Shown: positions 36,190 through 46,040 of the stretch, piece by piece
Layout of the letters: each line of letters opens with the position of its first letter
How positions within the stretch are numbered: position 1 is the stretch's first letter
From: Amorphophallus konjac
Lineage: Eukaryota > Streptophyta > Magnoliopsida > Alismatales > Araceae
DNA length: 64,000 nt
Assembly (NCBI GenBank): GCA_022559845.1
Contig: CM040126.1
Span: 229,282,641-229,346,640, forward strand
Reading direction: 5' to 3'
Made by a program: the position numbers and the translations under genes
Notes under the pieces: model-generated
The model's input: the letters and a program-made list of their open reading frames with translations, nothing else
What the model was told of the DNA's origin: nothing
The model's database searches: none

Positions 36190-38045
36190 AGGCTGTATAG
36201 ACTTTATAAGCAGCAAATGGATAAGTATGTACACTGAGAGAGTGTATAGAGTTGAAGTTCTTCATGCGAGCTCAGTATATGGACTTTCAGTTAAATGCAT
36301 TAACATACCAAGGGAATGAGTGTATGGACTTAAAGCATCAGTTAACCAAGTGTGAAGAGTGTATACACTTGACTGCGTGCATGACAGATAATGTCTAGAC
36401 TTGCTATTAACATGCATGAGAACCCAATGTACAGACATGCTGTCGCTTCAGCTGATGACCTCAGTGTATAGACTTGCTGAGGGAGAGACTGTACAGACTT
36501 GAAGCAAAGCAAGACAATCGAGTGTGTAGACTTCACGATGTGCAGACTTGCCAAAGAAACGGATGTACAGACTTTAGCTCAAGAGCAATGTATAGAGTTT
36601 TGAAAGCTTGAACAATGAAGCATGCTGTACAGACTTTGAGTGAGTGTCCAATGTGCAGACTTGCCACCGACCAATGTGTAGACTTGATGGTTGAGAGACG
36701 ATGGCCAGGACAAGGCACAAACGAATGTATAGACTTTGGACTTGAACGACCAGGCAGGCTGTGTAGACTTAGAAGAGTAAGCCAGTGTATAGACTTCAAA
36801 AAACTTGAAGGCCCAATGTACAGACTTTGAAAAGTCTGAACTAATGTACAGACTTGTAACGCTTCAAAGCACAATGTGCAGACTTTACAGTTCAGCTGCC
36901 AATGTATAGAATTGGAAAAGCTCGAACACTGAATCAATGTAAAGACTTGGAAAGTTATCCAATGTACAGACTTTAAGTGAAAGTCAGATGTACAGACTTG
37001 AAGTTAATGAATGGCTGTACAGACTCTGAGTGAAGGCATGAACAGTGAATCAATGTGTAGACTTCACTTCAAGCAAGCTACAGCCCAATGTATAGACTTG
37101 CCACCAACGCAATGTATAGACTTTGCGAAGCACATGCCAAGGCTGTACAGACTTGCAATGCCATGAAGACAATTGTATAGACTTGACGAATGTGAGACGT
37201 TGAAAGAGACGGTGGATGTACAGACTTCAAGGCTTAACTGAGACGGTAGGAGAGACGGATGGCTGTACAGACTTCAGCTAAACAGGATGTACAGACTTTG
37301 GCTGTACAGACTTGGAAAGCTTGGCGGAGGATGTACAGACTTGGTGAGCGCCAAGCGATGTACAGACTTGGATGACCAACGCCAATGTATAGACTTGCAC
37401 AGTGCTGCCAGTGTATAGACTTTGGCACAGTCCAATGTATAGACTTTGTTTTGAGCAATGTAGGTAAAAGACCCCCAATGTATAGACTTCCAACGTGAGT
37501 GACACGCTATATAGACTTTGCTCAAACAGTCCGATGTATGGACTTGGAATTCCAACAGAAGGATGTATGGACTTTGATAAGAGAATGGCTGTACAGACTT
37601 CAGGTGAAGACCAATGTATAGACTTCCAACATGAAGACCAATGTACAGACTTCGAATATGAAGACCGATGTATGGACTTCGAATATGAAGACCAATGTAT
37701 AGACTTCAATTGAGTGCAATGGCTGTAAAGACTTGGAAATCTTTGAGCAATGTACAGACTTGGAGTTAATGCATGAAGACCCAGCAATGTGTAGACTTGA
37801 CGGTGAATGCATGAACAGTGATGTATAGACTTAGACGCAACATGCTATGCAATGTACACACTTGATGTAATGTATGCCGATGTACAGACTTCAGTTGAAG
37901 TCAACCGAAGAGTGTATATACTTTATGAATGCATAAGCCAAGACCAGTGTACAAACTTGATCAAATGTCTAGACTTTGCATGAACAGTCGATGTGTATAC
38001 TTCACATGTAGAGATTTTGAACGTGTGTGCTTGCAGTGTACAGAC
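36190..38045 (-). repeat. U3 motif array of Copia-3 3' LTR (about 60 copies)
   Basis: Plus-strand forms are TGTATAGACTT, TGTACAGACTT, TGTGCAGACTT and TGTGTAGACTT, usually preceded by AA, GA or GC. The mean spacing is about 30 bp with non-repetitive spacers. The count was made by eye and allows one or two mismatches. The whole array is upstream of the TATA box in element orientation. Confidence 0.9.
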
Positions 38046-38388
38046 ATTGATAGTCTAGGGGGGTCGACCCATCTAAGAAGGGGGGTCGACCCACTTCAGT
38101 CCTGACAATGCTGACAGAGTTTACACTTGAACAAATAATGCATGTGAAAGATTTATGCAGCAGTTAACATGACTGAACATATAATGCAATGCTTCATGAT
38201 CTGATGAACTAACTGAACAGCAAATTAACTGAACATATGAGAGACTGCATTATGATCAGAAAATGACTGAATAACAGCATGATGACTCACACAGCAAGAT
38301 GACTCACAATGATTAACTCACATCAAAACCAATCATCAAAAGATTAACTCACATCAAAGCCAATCATCAAAACCATAGGGACACAACA

Positions 38389-38402
38389 ATCTCCCCTTTT
38401 TT
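38389..38402 (-). other. Polypurine tract of Copia-3
   Basis: AAAAAAGGGGAGAT on the minus strand, directly before the 3' LTR start. Gypsy-2 is inserted ten bases beyond it. Confidence 0.85.
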
Positions 38403-38406
38403 GATG

Positions 38407-38411
38407 ATGGC
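38407..38411. repeat. Target-site duplication of Gypsy-2, left copy (ATGGC)
   Basis: ATGGC here and at 49060-49064. Confidence 0.92.
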
Positions 38412-38878
38412 TGTAGCAACCCTGATAAATTTAAAGGAATAAATAAATGAAAATAGATTAAAAGATTTAGTAAATAAATGAAAGAGCTTGGAATAAAAAT
38501 AATTAAACCCTGATTAAAATAACGCCTCAAATATAGGCGCTACTTTAAAATAAAACGCCCTTACCTAAGGCGTGTTTTGAGAAAGGACGCCCACACGTCA
38601 AGGCGTCAAATTTCAAACGACCAAAATAAATAAAAAGGGCAAGATAGCGTAACGTCCCTTGCATGGACGCGTTTCAACAAGAAACGACGCTTGACAAGGC
38701 GTCAATTTAAATTCGACGCCCTGACCTAGGTCGCTAATTCAGTTTGAGTTTCGTTCGACCCAGGAGTCTATCCAGGGTAAGATGATAACTATGAGAAAGA
38801 GTTCGAATGTAGTAATAACTCTATCATGGAAGTGTTACTTCCAATCGAACACTAACTCTATTAGGTTCACCTAAATCC

Positions 38879-38886
38879 TATAAATA
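38879..38886 (+). promoter_or_regulatory. TATA box of Gypsy-2 5' LTR
   Basis: TATAAATA, followed after 18 bp by the GAACGC hairpin. Confidence 0.65.
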
Positions 38887-39399
38887 ACCTACTGTTTGAA
38901 CCGAGAACGCTATTTGGCGTTCGGACTATTCTACGGTAGGTAAAGAACCAAGGTTCTTTCTTCTTCTTTTCTGTTTACGATGGTATGAAGAACATTAACA
39001 GGTTCTTCATCTTCTTCTCTTCTTACAGGTTAAGAAGATTCATGTTGTGAAGAACGAAAGGGTAAGTTCTTCTTTCCTCTACCTTCAGTCAAGTATTATG
39101 AAGATAATACTAATGATTATATATATATGTCCTCTGTAGGAAGTCATCTTAACCTGAAGAACGTGGGTTCTTCATCGTGCCAAAAGAGAACCTGTCGATA
39201 ATCTACACCAAGACCTCTACCCTTTCGTCCTACTCTGTTGATAACAGAGTACCGTGTCTTCATCAGTTCGCCAGTTAATCATCAAAAAGGTAGGTTTTCT
39301 CAAGCACTGTAGCCCAAATCACCATAACAACTATATTAAACCATATATATTAGTTCATGCATATAGTTTTCACTAGTTTTAAAGGTTCTATTGTTGGAA

Positions 39400-39970
39400 A
39401 GAAACGCCCTTTCCAAGGGCGCTAATTTTATACGCGACCCAGACTAGGGCGCTATTTAAATAAACGACCATGACAAGGTCGTCCATATAAAAGATTTAAC
39501 GCCCTGTACACAGACGTCAATTTAATTACCTAATAATTACCCATGTTAATTAGTTCAATATTCACTTAAACATGATTCTAAATCAGTGCATCCTGATATT
39601 TTCTTGTCATGACCATATCTCATTTTCTGGAAATTTCAATACTTGAAAAATTGTAAATTCTTGAAATACACGACCCTGTATAGGTCGTCTCTCACTTGAC
39701 TAACGCCCCTGTTCAGGGCGTGAATTGAAAAGTAACGCCCCTGTCCAGGGCATGTTTCTGATAAATTACTGAAAATATATATTCTGCAAAAATAGAGGTA
39801 AAGAATGAACGACCATTGCATACGTCGTCAAATTTTAATTAAACGCCCCTTATCAGGGCGCGTTTTTGGTAGAATACGGAAATATTGAAATTTTGCAAAA
39901 ATGTAAAATAGATAAACGCCCTTACTGAAGGCGTTAATTACTTGAGTAGTGACTTTACTTAAGTCGTTAT
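39400..39970. repeat. Hairpin array in Gypsy-2 5' LTR
   Basis: About eleven short inverted repeats, for example CGCCCTTTCCAAGGGCG near 39405, ACGACC...GGTCGT near 39472 and 39672, ACGCCCCTGTTCAGGGCGT near 39703, CGCCCCTTATCAGGGCG near 39843 and ACGCC...GGCGT near 39917. Arms differ between hairpins but pair within each. The array is repeated in the 3' LTR (47030-47600). Confidence 0.88.
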
Positions 39971-41443
39971 TTCCTGTAAAAATGTCTTTACCCTATTTCT
40001 GATAACTGATGGTTTCAATATATCTATATATATATATATATATCGGCACTATATCTCCACTCCGTGAGTATAGTCCCACGTTTCATGATGTTTTATCGAT
40101 CACCCTCAACTCTCATTGACATACAAGCTCTCCATTGAACATTCCGTTCCTTTAGACTAGCGAGTTAGTCATAGAGACCTCCGTAAGACTCCTCGTACCT
40201 TGGATTCCCTCAAGGTCGACTGAGCTGGTTGTACCCTAAAAACCCATTACACTATTGAATGCCATGTCACTCTAAAAGGAACATGGTATACCGGCCCTTA
40301 TGATATGCAAAGAGTATATCATGAGAATTCTTAATGGGATGATGATATCATGCCATTTGTTGATGTTCTTGTGGACCTCAATTCTATAATAAGAATGAGG
40401 GTATCTTGCCTTTGATGTACTGTTCATGTGGACCTCAATTCTATATAAAGAATGTCCATACTTGTTTGTCATGGTACCCGAGTTAAGGGAACCTAATTCC
40501 ACCTAGTTTCATCGTTTATCGTGATTGTACCATTGTTATCGCCTATCTATGTCCAATGTCGTATTTTTGGACCCCATTCTCTCAAAGTTATCATACGTGT
40601 CTACAAGCTTAAATTGTTGAAATTCCCTATTGGCTATATATATACAAGAGTGGATGTCAAATATACATGATAAATGCCTGCGCAGATAGGGCCCGATCTG
40701 GTCCTAGGAGGAGCACCCGAAAGTACTTTTGTCCATGGGAGTTGAATGATAAGGTATCTGGCATTATACCGAGTGCATGACTAGCTTGATTGGACATTCC
40801 ACACAAATCTTGTACTTGACTCGTACTTGACTTGACATGAATTGCGTGACCCGAGAAAGGGTAATTACTTGCTTGCTTGATACATGATAGCCAAAGTTCT
40901 TGACATGACTTGCTAAAGAGTACTTGCTTGAATATCTTGTTATCTTTTCCTGAAAGCTCGTGACTAGTTCATCTTGCTGTCTTATTGATAAATTCTCTCT
41001 CCATCTTGTCGTTTTATGCGAGCATGCATAGCTATAGTACATTCATGAAAAAAATGTAATTACTTATACCCCTTGCTAGCGCTTGAGATATAATTTCCTA
41101 CTGAGCGTTCGCTCACTCCGTGTTTGTCCCTTACTTTTCAGGTAATTCTGACGACGAGGGAAGTCAATCGGATGGGAATGGTCAAGAGTGAAAGAGCTAG
41201 AGCTTTTTCAAGTGTCATCTAGTCTTTTTCCTATTTTCTTGAGTCAACTATGTACTTTTTCTTTTTAATAGAGTATTGGATTTGTAATAGTCTATCCATT
41301 ATGAAATAAAGGATTGGGTTATCTTTCTATTTTGCGCATCTCTGTTTTGGTGTCGAATACACCACTACTCTGATTGACATGATTGATATAAACTCGTCGC
41401 GCATATCCGAGTATCTTCCGCGCTCGGGGCGTGACAGTTTTTG

Positions 41444-41455
41444 TGGTATCAGAGC
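41444..41455 (+). other. Primer-binding site of Gypsy-2
   Basis: TGGTATCAGAGC, seven bases after the LTR end at 41436. Confidence 0.93.
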
Positions 41456-41637
41456 CTAGGGTATTCAATTCCTAGGAAACCCAAGTCCAAGGATATGTTC
41501 AAACCTTTAACCAGTGAGATTGGGTAGAACCAAGGGTTAAAGTTAACATAGTATATGAGTCTTTAAATACAATCACATATTAACCTAGTTATTGTAATTG
41601 TAGGATAATTTCTGCCGAACGTGCTCAATGGCGCAAC

Positions 41638-44600
41638 ATGCAGCGTACCCTTCAAGGCATGACTCAAGTGCTACAACAAGTAGCACAAGGAGGTGGACAA
41701 CGAGCAGGAAGTCTCCACCAGACTTTCAAGAACATGAACCCACCCAAGTTCACAGGTTCTACTGATCCAGATGACGCTGAACACTGGATTAGGGAGATAG
41801 AACGTATATTCCGTGTTATGCAATGCACGGATCAGGATGAAGTTTTATTAGCTACTTTTCAGTTAGAAAGGGATGCTAGATGCTGGTGGGAATCAATAGA
41901 GGCTACTATAAATCAAGATCAGGTTTCGTGGGAAGAATTCGTTGAACACTTCAACGTGAAATATTTCTCAGACCGAGTTCAGGAAAAGAAGGCTGCAGAA
42001 TTTGCTGCATTAAAGCAATGATCTTTGTCAGTGGCCGAGTATGAGGCCCAATTCTCTAGATTGTCTCAATACGCTAAGCATCTAGTTAGCACCGAGAAAA
42101 TGAAAGCTAGGAGGTTTCTTAATGGGCTCAGGCCCCAAGCTATTACTCAACTGGCGCCGATGGACATTCAAGTCTACTCAGAGATAGTACGCCGAGCTCA
42201 ACTATTAGAAGATGCCACGGAACTATCTGATAGGATTCGTGGTAAGGATAAGAAGGAACAAGTTACAGGTTCGGGTTCCTTTAAACCCAACTTCAAGAAA
42301 AGGCCTAGCAATGGAGGAGCATCCTCACAAGACCAAAAGTTCAAGAAGACCAAGCCCTTCTCTATCACCACCACCTCTCCAAATACAGTGTGCAAACATT
42401 GTGATAAAGCGGGTCATAGAGCAGAGGAATGCTGGAGGAAACTAGGAGCATGTCTCCGTTGTGGGAGTCGTGAGCATCGGATTCTCGATTGCCCATTACT
42501 TAACAATCAAGCCGTTGACGAAAAGTGCCCAGTAACCAAGAATGCTCGTCTTCATGCAATCAAGGAGACCGAGCAAGTAGAAGGAGGCGGCTTAGTGGAA
42601 GGTACATTGAAAGTTTGTTCCAAGAATGCATATGTCTTAATTGATACTGGTGCATCGCATTCTATTGTTTCTAAGAAGTTTGCTGACCCATTACCCCTAG
42701 AACCGGAATGGATAAAGTTAGTTTTGTCTACTCCTCTGGATGATGAGACTGATATTACACATCATTACCAAAACTGCGAGGTATTGATTCATGGTCAAAA
42801 TCTCCCTATTGATCTCATATGTTTAGATCTGAAAGAGTATGATGTTATGCTAGGGGCAGATTGGTTATCCAAGTATCAGGCAACGGTTGATTGCCGCAAT
42901 AGTAAGGTTACATTCAAGGAATTTCCAGAACTAATATTTACTAGCCCCAAGAGTCGGAGCAAATCCCCTCTTATTTCAGCTCTCCGAGCTAGCAAGCTCA
43001 TCAGGAAAGGATGTACATCTTTCCTTGCCTTTGTCACAGTTAAAGAAGCTAAGGAAGCTAAGCTAGAAGACATTCCAGTAGTACAAGAATTTTCGGACGT
43101 ATTTTCGGAAGATTTGCCGGGATTACCCCCGCAAAGAGAAGTGGCCTTCACCATCGACTTAGTCCCTGGTGCTGGTCCGATTTCAAAGGCACCTTATAGG
43201 ATGTCACCTGCTGAACTCAAGGAATTAAAGGAGCAATTGATGGAACTCATTAAGAAAGGATTCATTAGACCAAGTACTTCCCCGTGGGGAGCGCCTGTAT
43301 TATTTGTAAAGAAGAAAGACGGATCCATGAGGTTATGCGTCGACTATCGACAATTGAATCATCTCACTATCAAGAACAAGTATCCACTGCCGAGAATCGA
43401 TGAATTGTTTGATCAAATTTCAGGATCCATGTACTTTTCTAAAATTGATCTTAGGTCCGGATATCACCAACTAAGAATCAAGGACGAGGATATTCATAAA
43501 ACCGCATTCAGAAGCAGGTATGGCCATTATGAATTTGTTGTTATGCCTTTCGGACTAACGAATGCCCCTGCTGCCTTTATGCAGTTAATGAATAGTATAT
43601 TCAGGCCTTATTTGGATCAATTCGTGGTGGTCTTTATTGATGATATATTGATTTATTCCAAGACTAAGGAAGAGCATGAGGAACATTTGAGGATTGCATT
43701 ACAAATATTGAGGACAAATCAATTATATGCAAAACTTAGCAAGTGTGAATTCTGGCTTGAAGAAGTGACTTTTCTCGGACATGTTATATCAAAGGATGGC
43801 TTGTCTGTAGACCCATCAAAGGTTGAAGCTGTAAGGAACTGGGAAAGACCGACCAATGCTAGCGAGATCCGAAGTTTCTTAGGTCTTGCCGGCTATTACA
43901 GGCGATTCATCAAGGATTTCTCTAAAATCGCCGTGCCACTTACAAGGTTAACTCGCAAGGAGATCCGTTATGAATGGGATGAGGAATGTGAGAGAAGCTT
44001 CCAAACTCTCAAGGATCATCTTACTACAGCTCCTATCTTAGCATTGCCAATTGAAGGAGAAAAGTTCGAGGTATACACTGATGCTTCTGGCATTGGCCTC
44101 GGGTGTGTTCTAATGTAACAAGGGAAGGTTATAGCCTACTCTTCTCGTCAATTAAAGAAGCATGAAGAGAACTACCCCGTCCATGACTTAGAATTGGCCG
44201 CAGTAGTATTTGCACTAAAAATATGGAGACATTATCTTTATGGAGTACAGTTTACTGTATACTCCGATCACAAGAGTCTCAAATATCTTTTCTCACAGAA
44301 GGAACTAAATATGAGGCAAAGACGATGGCTGGAATATCTCAAGGACTTCGACTTCAATATACAATATCATCCCGGAAAGGGTAATCATGTAGCAGATGCC
44401 CTTAGTCAAAAGCCGAGAGCACTGTTAGCCAATTGTCTGATTCAAGAATGGAAATTGCTAGAACAATTCTCTGAACTCAATATTAGCATGGACACGGACC
44501 CTAGATGTGTCACATTATCTCATGTAAGCATACAGTCAGATTTATTATCTGAGATACAAGCACTTCAGGATGATGATCCTACATTAGTAGAAATCAAGGG

Positions 44601-45942
44601 CAGATTAAAAGGACAATCAGACTTCCAACTAGCTTCTGATGGAAGATTAATGTTCAAGAATAGAACTGGTATACCGGACTGCCCAGAATTAAAAAAGAAG
44701 ATCTTAGATGAAGCTCACAGATCAAGGTATACGATTCATCCTGGATCTACCAAGATGTACCAAGATGTGAAAAGAAATTTTTGGTGGCCCAACATGAAAA
44801 GAGAAATAGCGGACTATGTATCACGCTGTCTCACATGCCAACAAGTCAAGGTGGAACACCAAAAGCCTGTTGGAAAGCTACATCCTCTAGATATCCCTAA
44901 ATGGAAGTGGGAGGATATTGGTATGGATTTCATCATGGGTTTATCTAAATCAAAAAGAGGACATGATGGAATATGGGTTATCATTGACCGATTGACCAAA
45001 TCCGCGCATTTCTTGCCAATCAAGAGTCGATGGTCAGTTGATGTCTTAGCTGCACTATACATCAAGGAAATAGTCAGATTACATGGTATTCCTGTTTCAA
45101 TCGTGTCTAACAGAGATCCCCGTTTTACTTCTTATTTTTGGAAAGGACTACAACATTCGTTGGGGACGAGACTTAATTTTAGTACAGCCTTTCATCCTCA
45201 AACGGATGGTCAGACCGAGAGAACAAATCAAGTAGTTGAAGATATGCTTAGAGCATGCATCACTGATTTTGATGGAAACTGGCATGATCACTTGCCTCTG
45301 GTCGAATTTACATACAATAATAGCTACCAAGCTAGTATACAAATGGCACCTTTTAAAGCTTTATACGGAAGGAGTTGCCGATCACCCTTGTGCTGGAATG
45401 AAGTTGGAGAGAAACAACTGTTAGGTCCAGACATGGTAAGGGATACAACTGAGAAGATACGAGTAATCAGGGAAAGATTACAAGTAGCTCAGACAAGGCA
45501 AAAGGCTTATGCCGACACAAGAAGAAGAGATCTCGAATTCCAAATTGAAGATCATGTATTTCTCAAGATATCGCCTGGACCTGGAATACGAAGATTTGGT
45601 GTTAAAGGCAAGCTTACACCAAGATTTATCGGACCTTTTGAGATACTAGAAAGAGTTGGCGAGTTTGCTTATCGCATCGCATTGCCCCCTCAACTGTCCG
45701 AAGTACATGATGTGTTCCACATATCTATGTTGAAGAAGTATGTACATGACCCATCACATATTATTGAATATGGAGACCTAGTGATCCAGAAAGATTTCAC
45801 GTATGAACAGAAGCCTATGAAGATCTTAGATCGAGAAGTACGTATCCTAAGGAATAAGGTTATTCCCATGCTAAAAGTACAATGGAATAAGAATTCAGAA
45901 CATGAAGCTACATGGGAGACCGAGGAATCTATGAGGAAATAA
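41638..45942 (+). pseudogene. Gypsy-2 gag-pol polyprotein (two stops, integrase catalytic Asp to Asn)
   Basis: The frame actually opens upstream of the Met at 41638: the homologous start seen in Gypsy-1 (MAAERAQW) corresponds to IISAERAQW near 41605, so the original ATG is probably lost. Gag runs to about 42400, with two zinc knuckles ([14 protein letters not shown] and [14 protein letters not shown]). The protease has DTGASHS near 42650. RT has [10 protein letters not shown] and [10 protein letters not shown] near 43635. RNase H has [11 protein letters not shown] near 44075. The integrase zinc domain is at 44715-44850. In the core the first acid (GMDFIMGL, near 44925) and the third (GQTERTNQ, near 45215) are kept, but the second is Asn (VSNRDPRF, codon 45109-45111; Asp in Gypsy-1). 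The EATWE tail is chromovirus-like. In-frame stops are a TGA at 42022-42024 (probably CGA) and a TAA at 44116-44118 (probably CAA). Confidence 0.94.
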
Positions 45943-46028
45943 TTTCCAGATTTATTTTAGAAGGTACATACTCTACACTCTCCAAATGTAAATATATGAT
46001 ATGGAATTTGGGGACCAAATTCTTTTTA

Positions 46029-46040
46029 AGTGGGGGAGGG
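46029..46040 (+). other. Polypurine tract of Gypsy-2
   Basis: AGTGGGGGAGGG directly before the 3' LTR TGTAGCA. Confidence 0.92.

Larger units (their letters stand above)
34902..38388 (-). repeat. Copia-3 3' LTR
   Basis: 3487 bp. In element orientation (right to left) it begins TGTTGTGTCC and has two GGGTCGACCC palindromes (38061-38070 and 38083-38092). About 60 copies of an AAGTCTRTACATT-like motif follow between 38045 and 36190, then G-box-type sites (36108-36113; a second is mutated to CATGTG), TATA at 36048-36056 and a purine-rich leader (36010-35815). All the small frames inside, rich in SIHWS/SVHR-like residues, are the motif array read as protein. Confidence 0.9.
38412..41436 (+). repeat. 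Gypsy-2 5' LTR
   Basis: TGTAGCA...CGTGACA. TATAAATA is at 38879-38886. A perfect 6-bp-arm hairpin (GAACGC/GCGTTC) at 38905-38922 lies where transcription would be expected to start. About eighteen further short hairpins with CGCCC/GGGCG, ACGACC/GGTCGT or GACGCC/GGCGTC arms occupy 38530-38740 and 39400-39970. A TA microsatellite lies at about 40018-40043. No coding sequence. Confidence 0.93.

Noticed and set aside
36533..36937. Repetitive small ORFs rich in SIHWS/SVHR-like residues (several between 36342 and 37812 and between 55302 and 56853)
   Set aside because: They are the U3 motif array read in three frames; no start context or conserved protein features, and frames change freely with indels.
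36190..38045. Regularly spaced short repeats resembling a CRISPR array
   Set aside because: Repeats are about 12 bp, variable, unevenly spaced and lie within LTRs of a plant retrotransposon; no cas genes.
40018..40043. TA-repeat as a possible origin or promoter
   Set aside because: Simple microsatellite; it differs in length between the two Gypsy-2 LTRs, which fits slippage.
42876..43154. 92-aa minus-strand ORF
   Set aside because: Antisense of the Gypsy-2 protease-RT linker.
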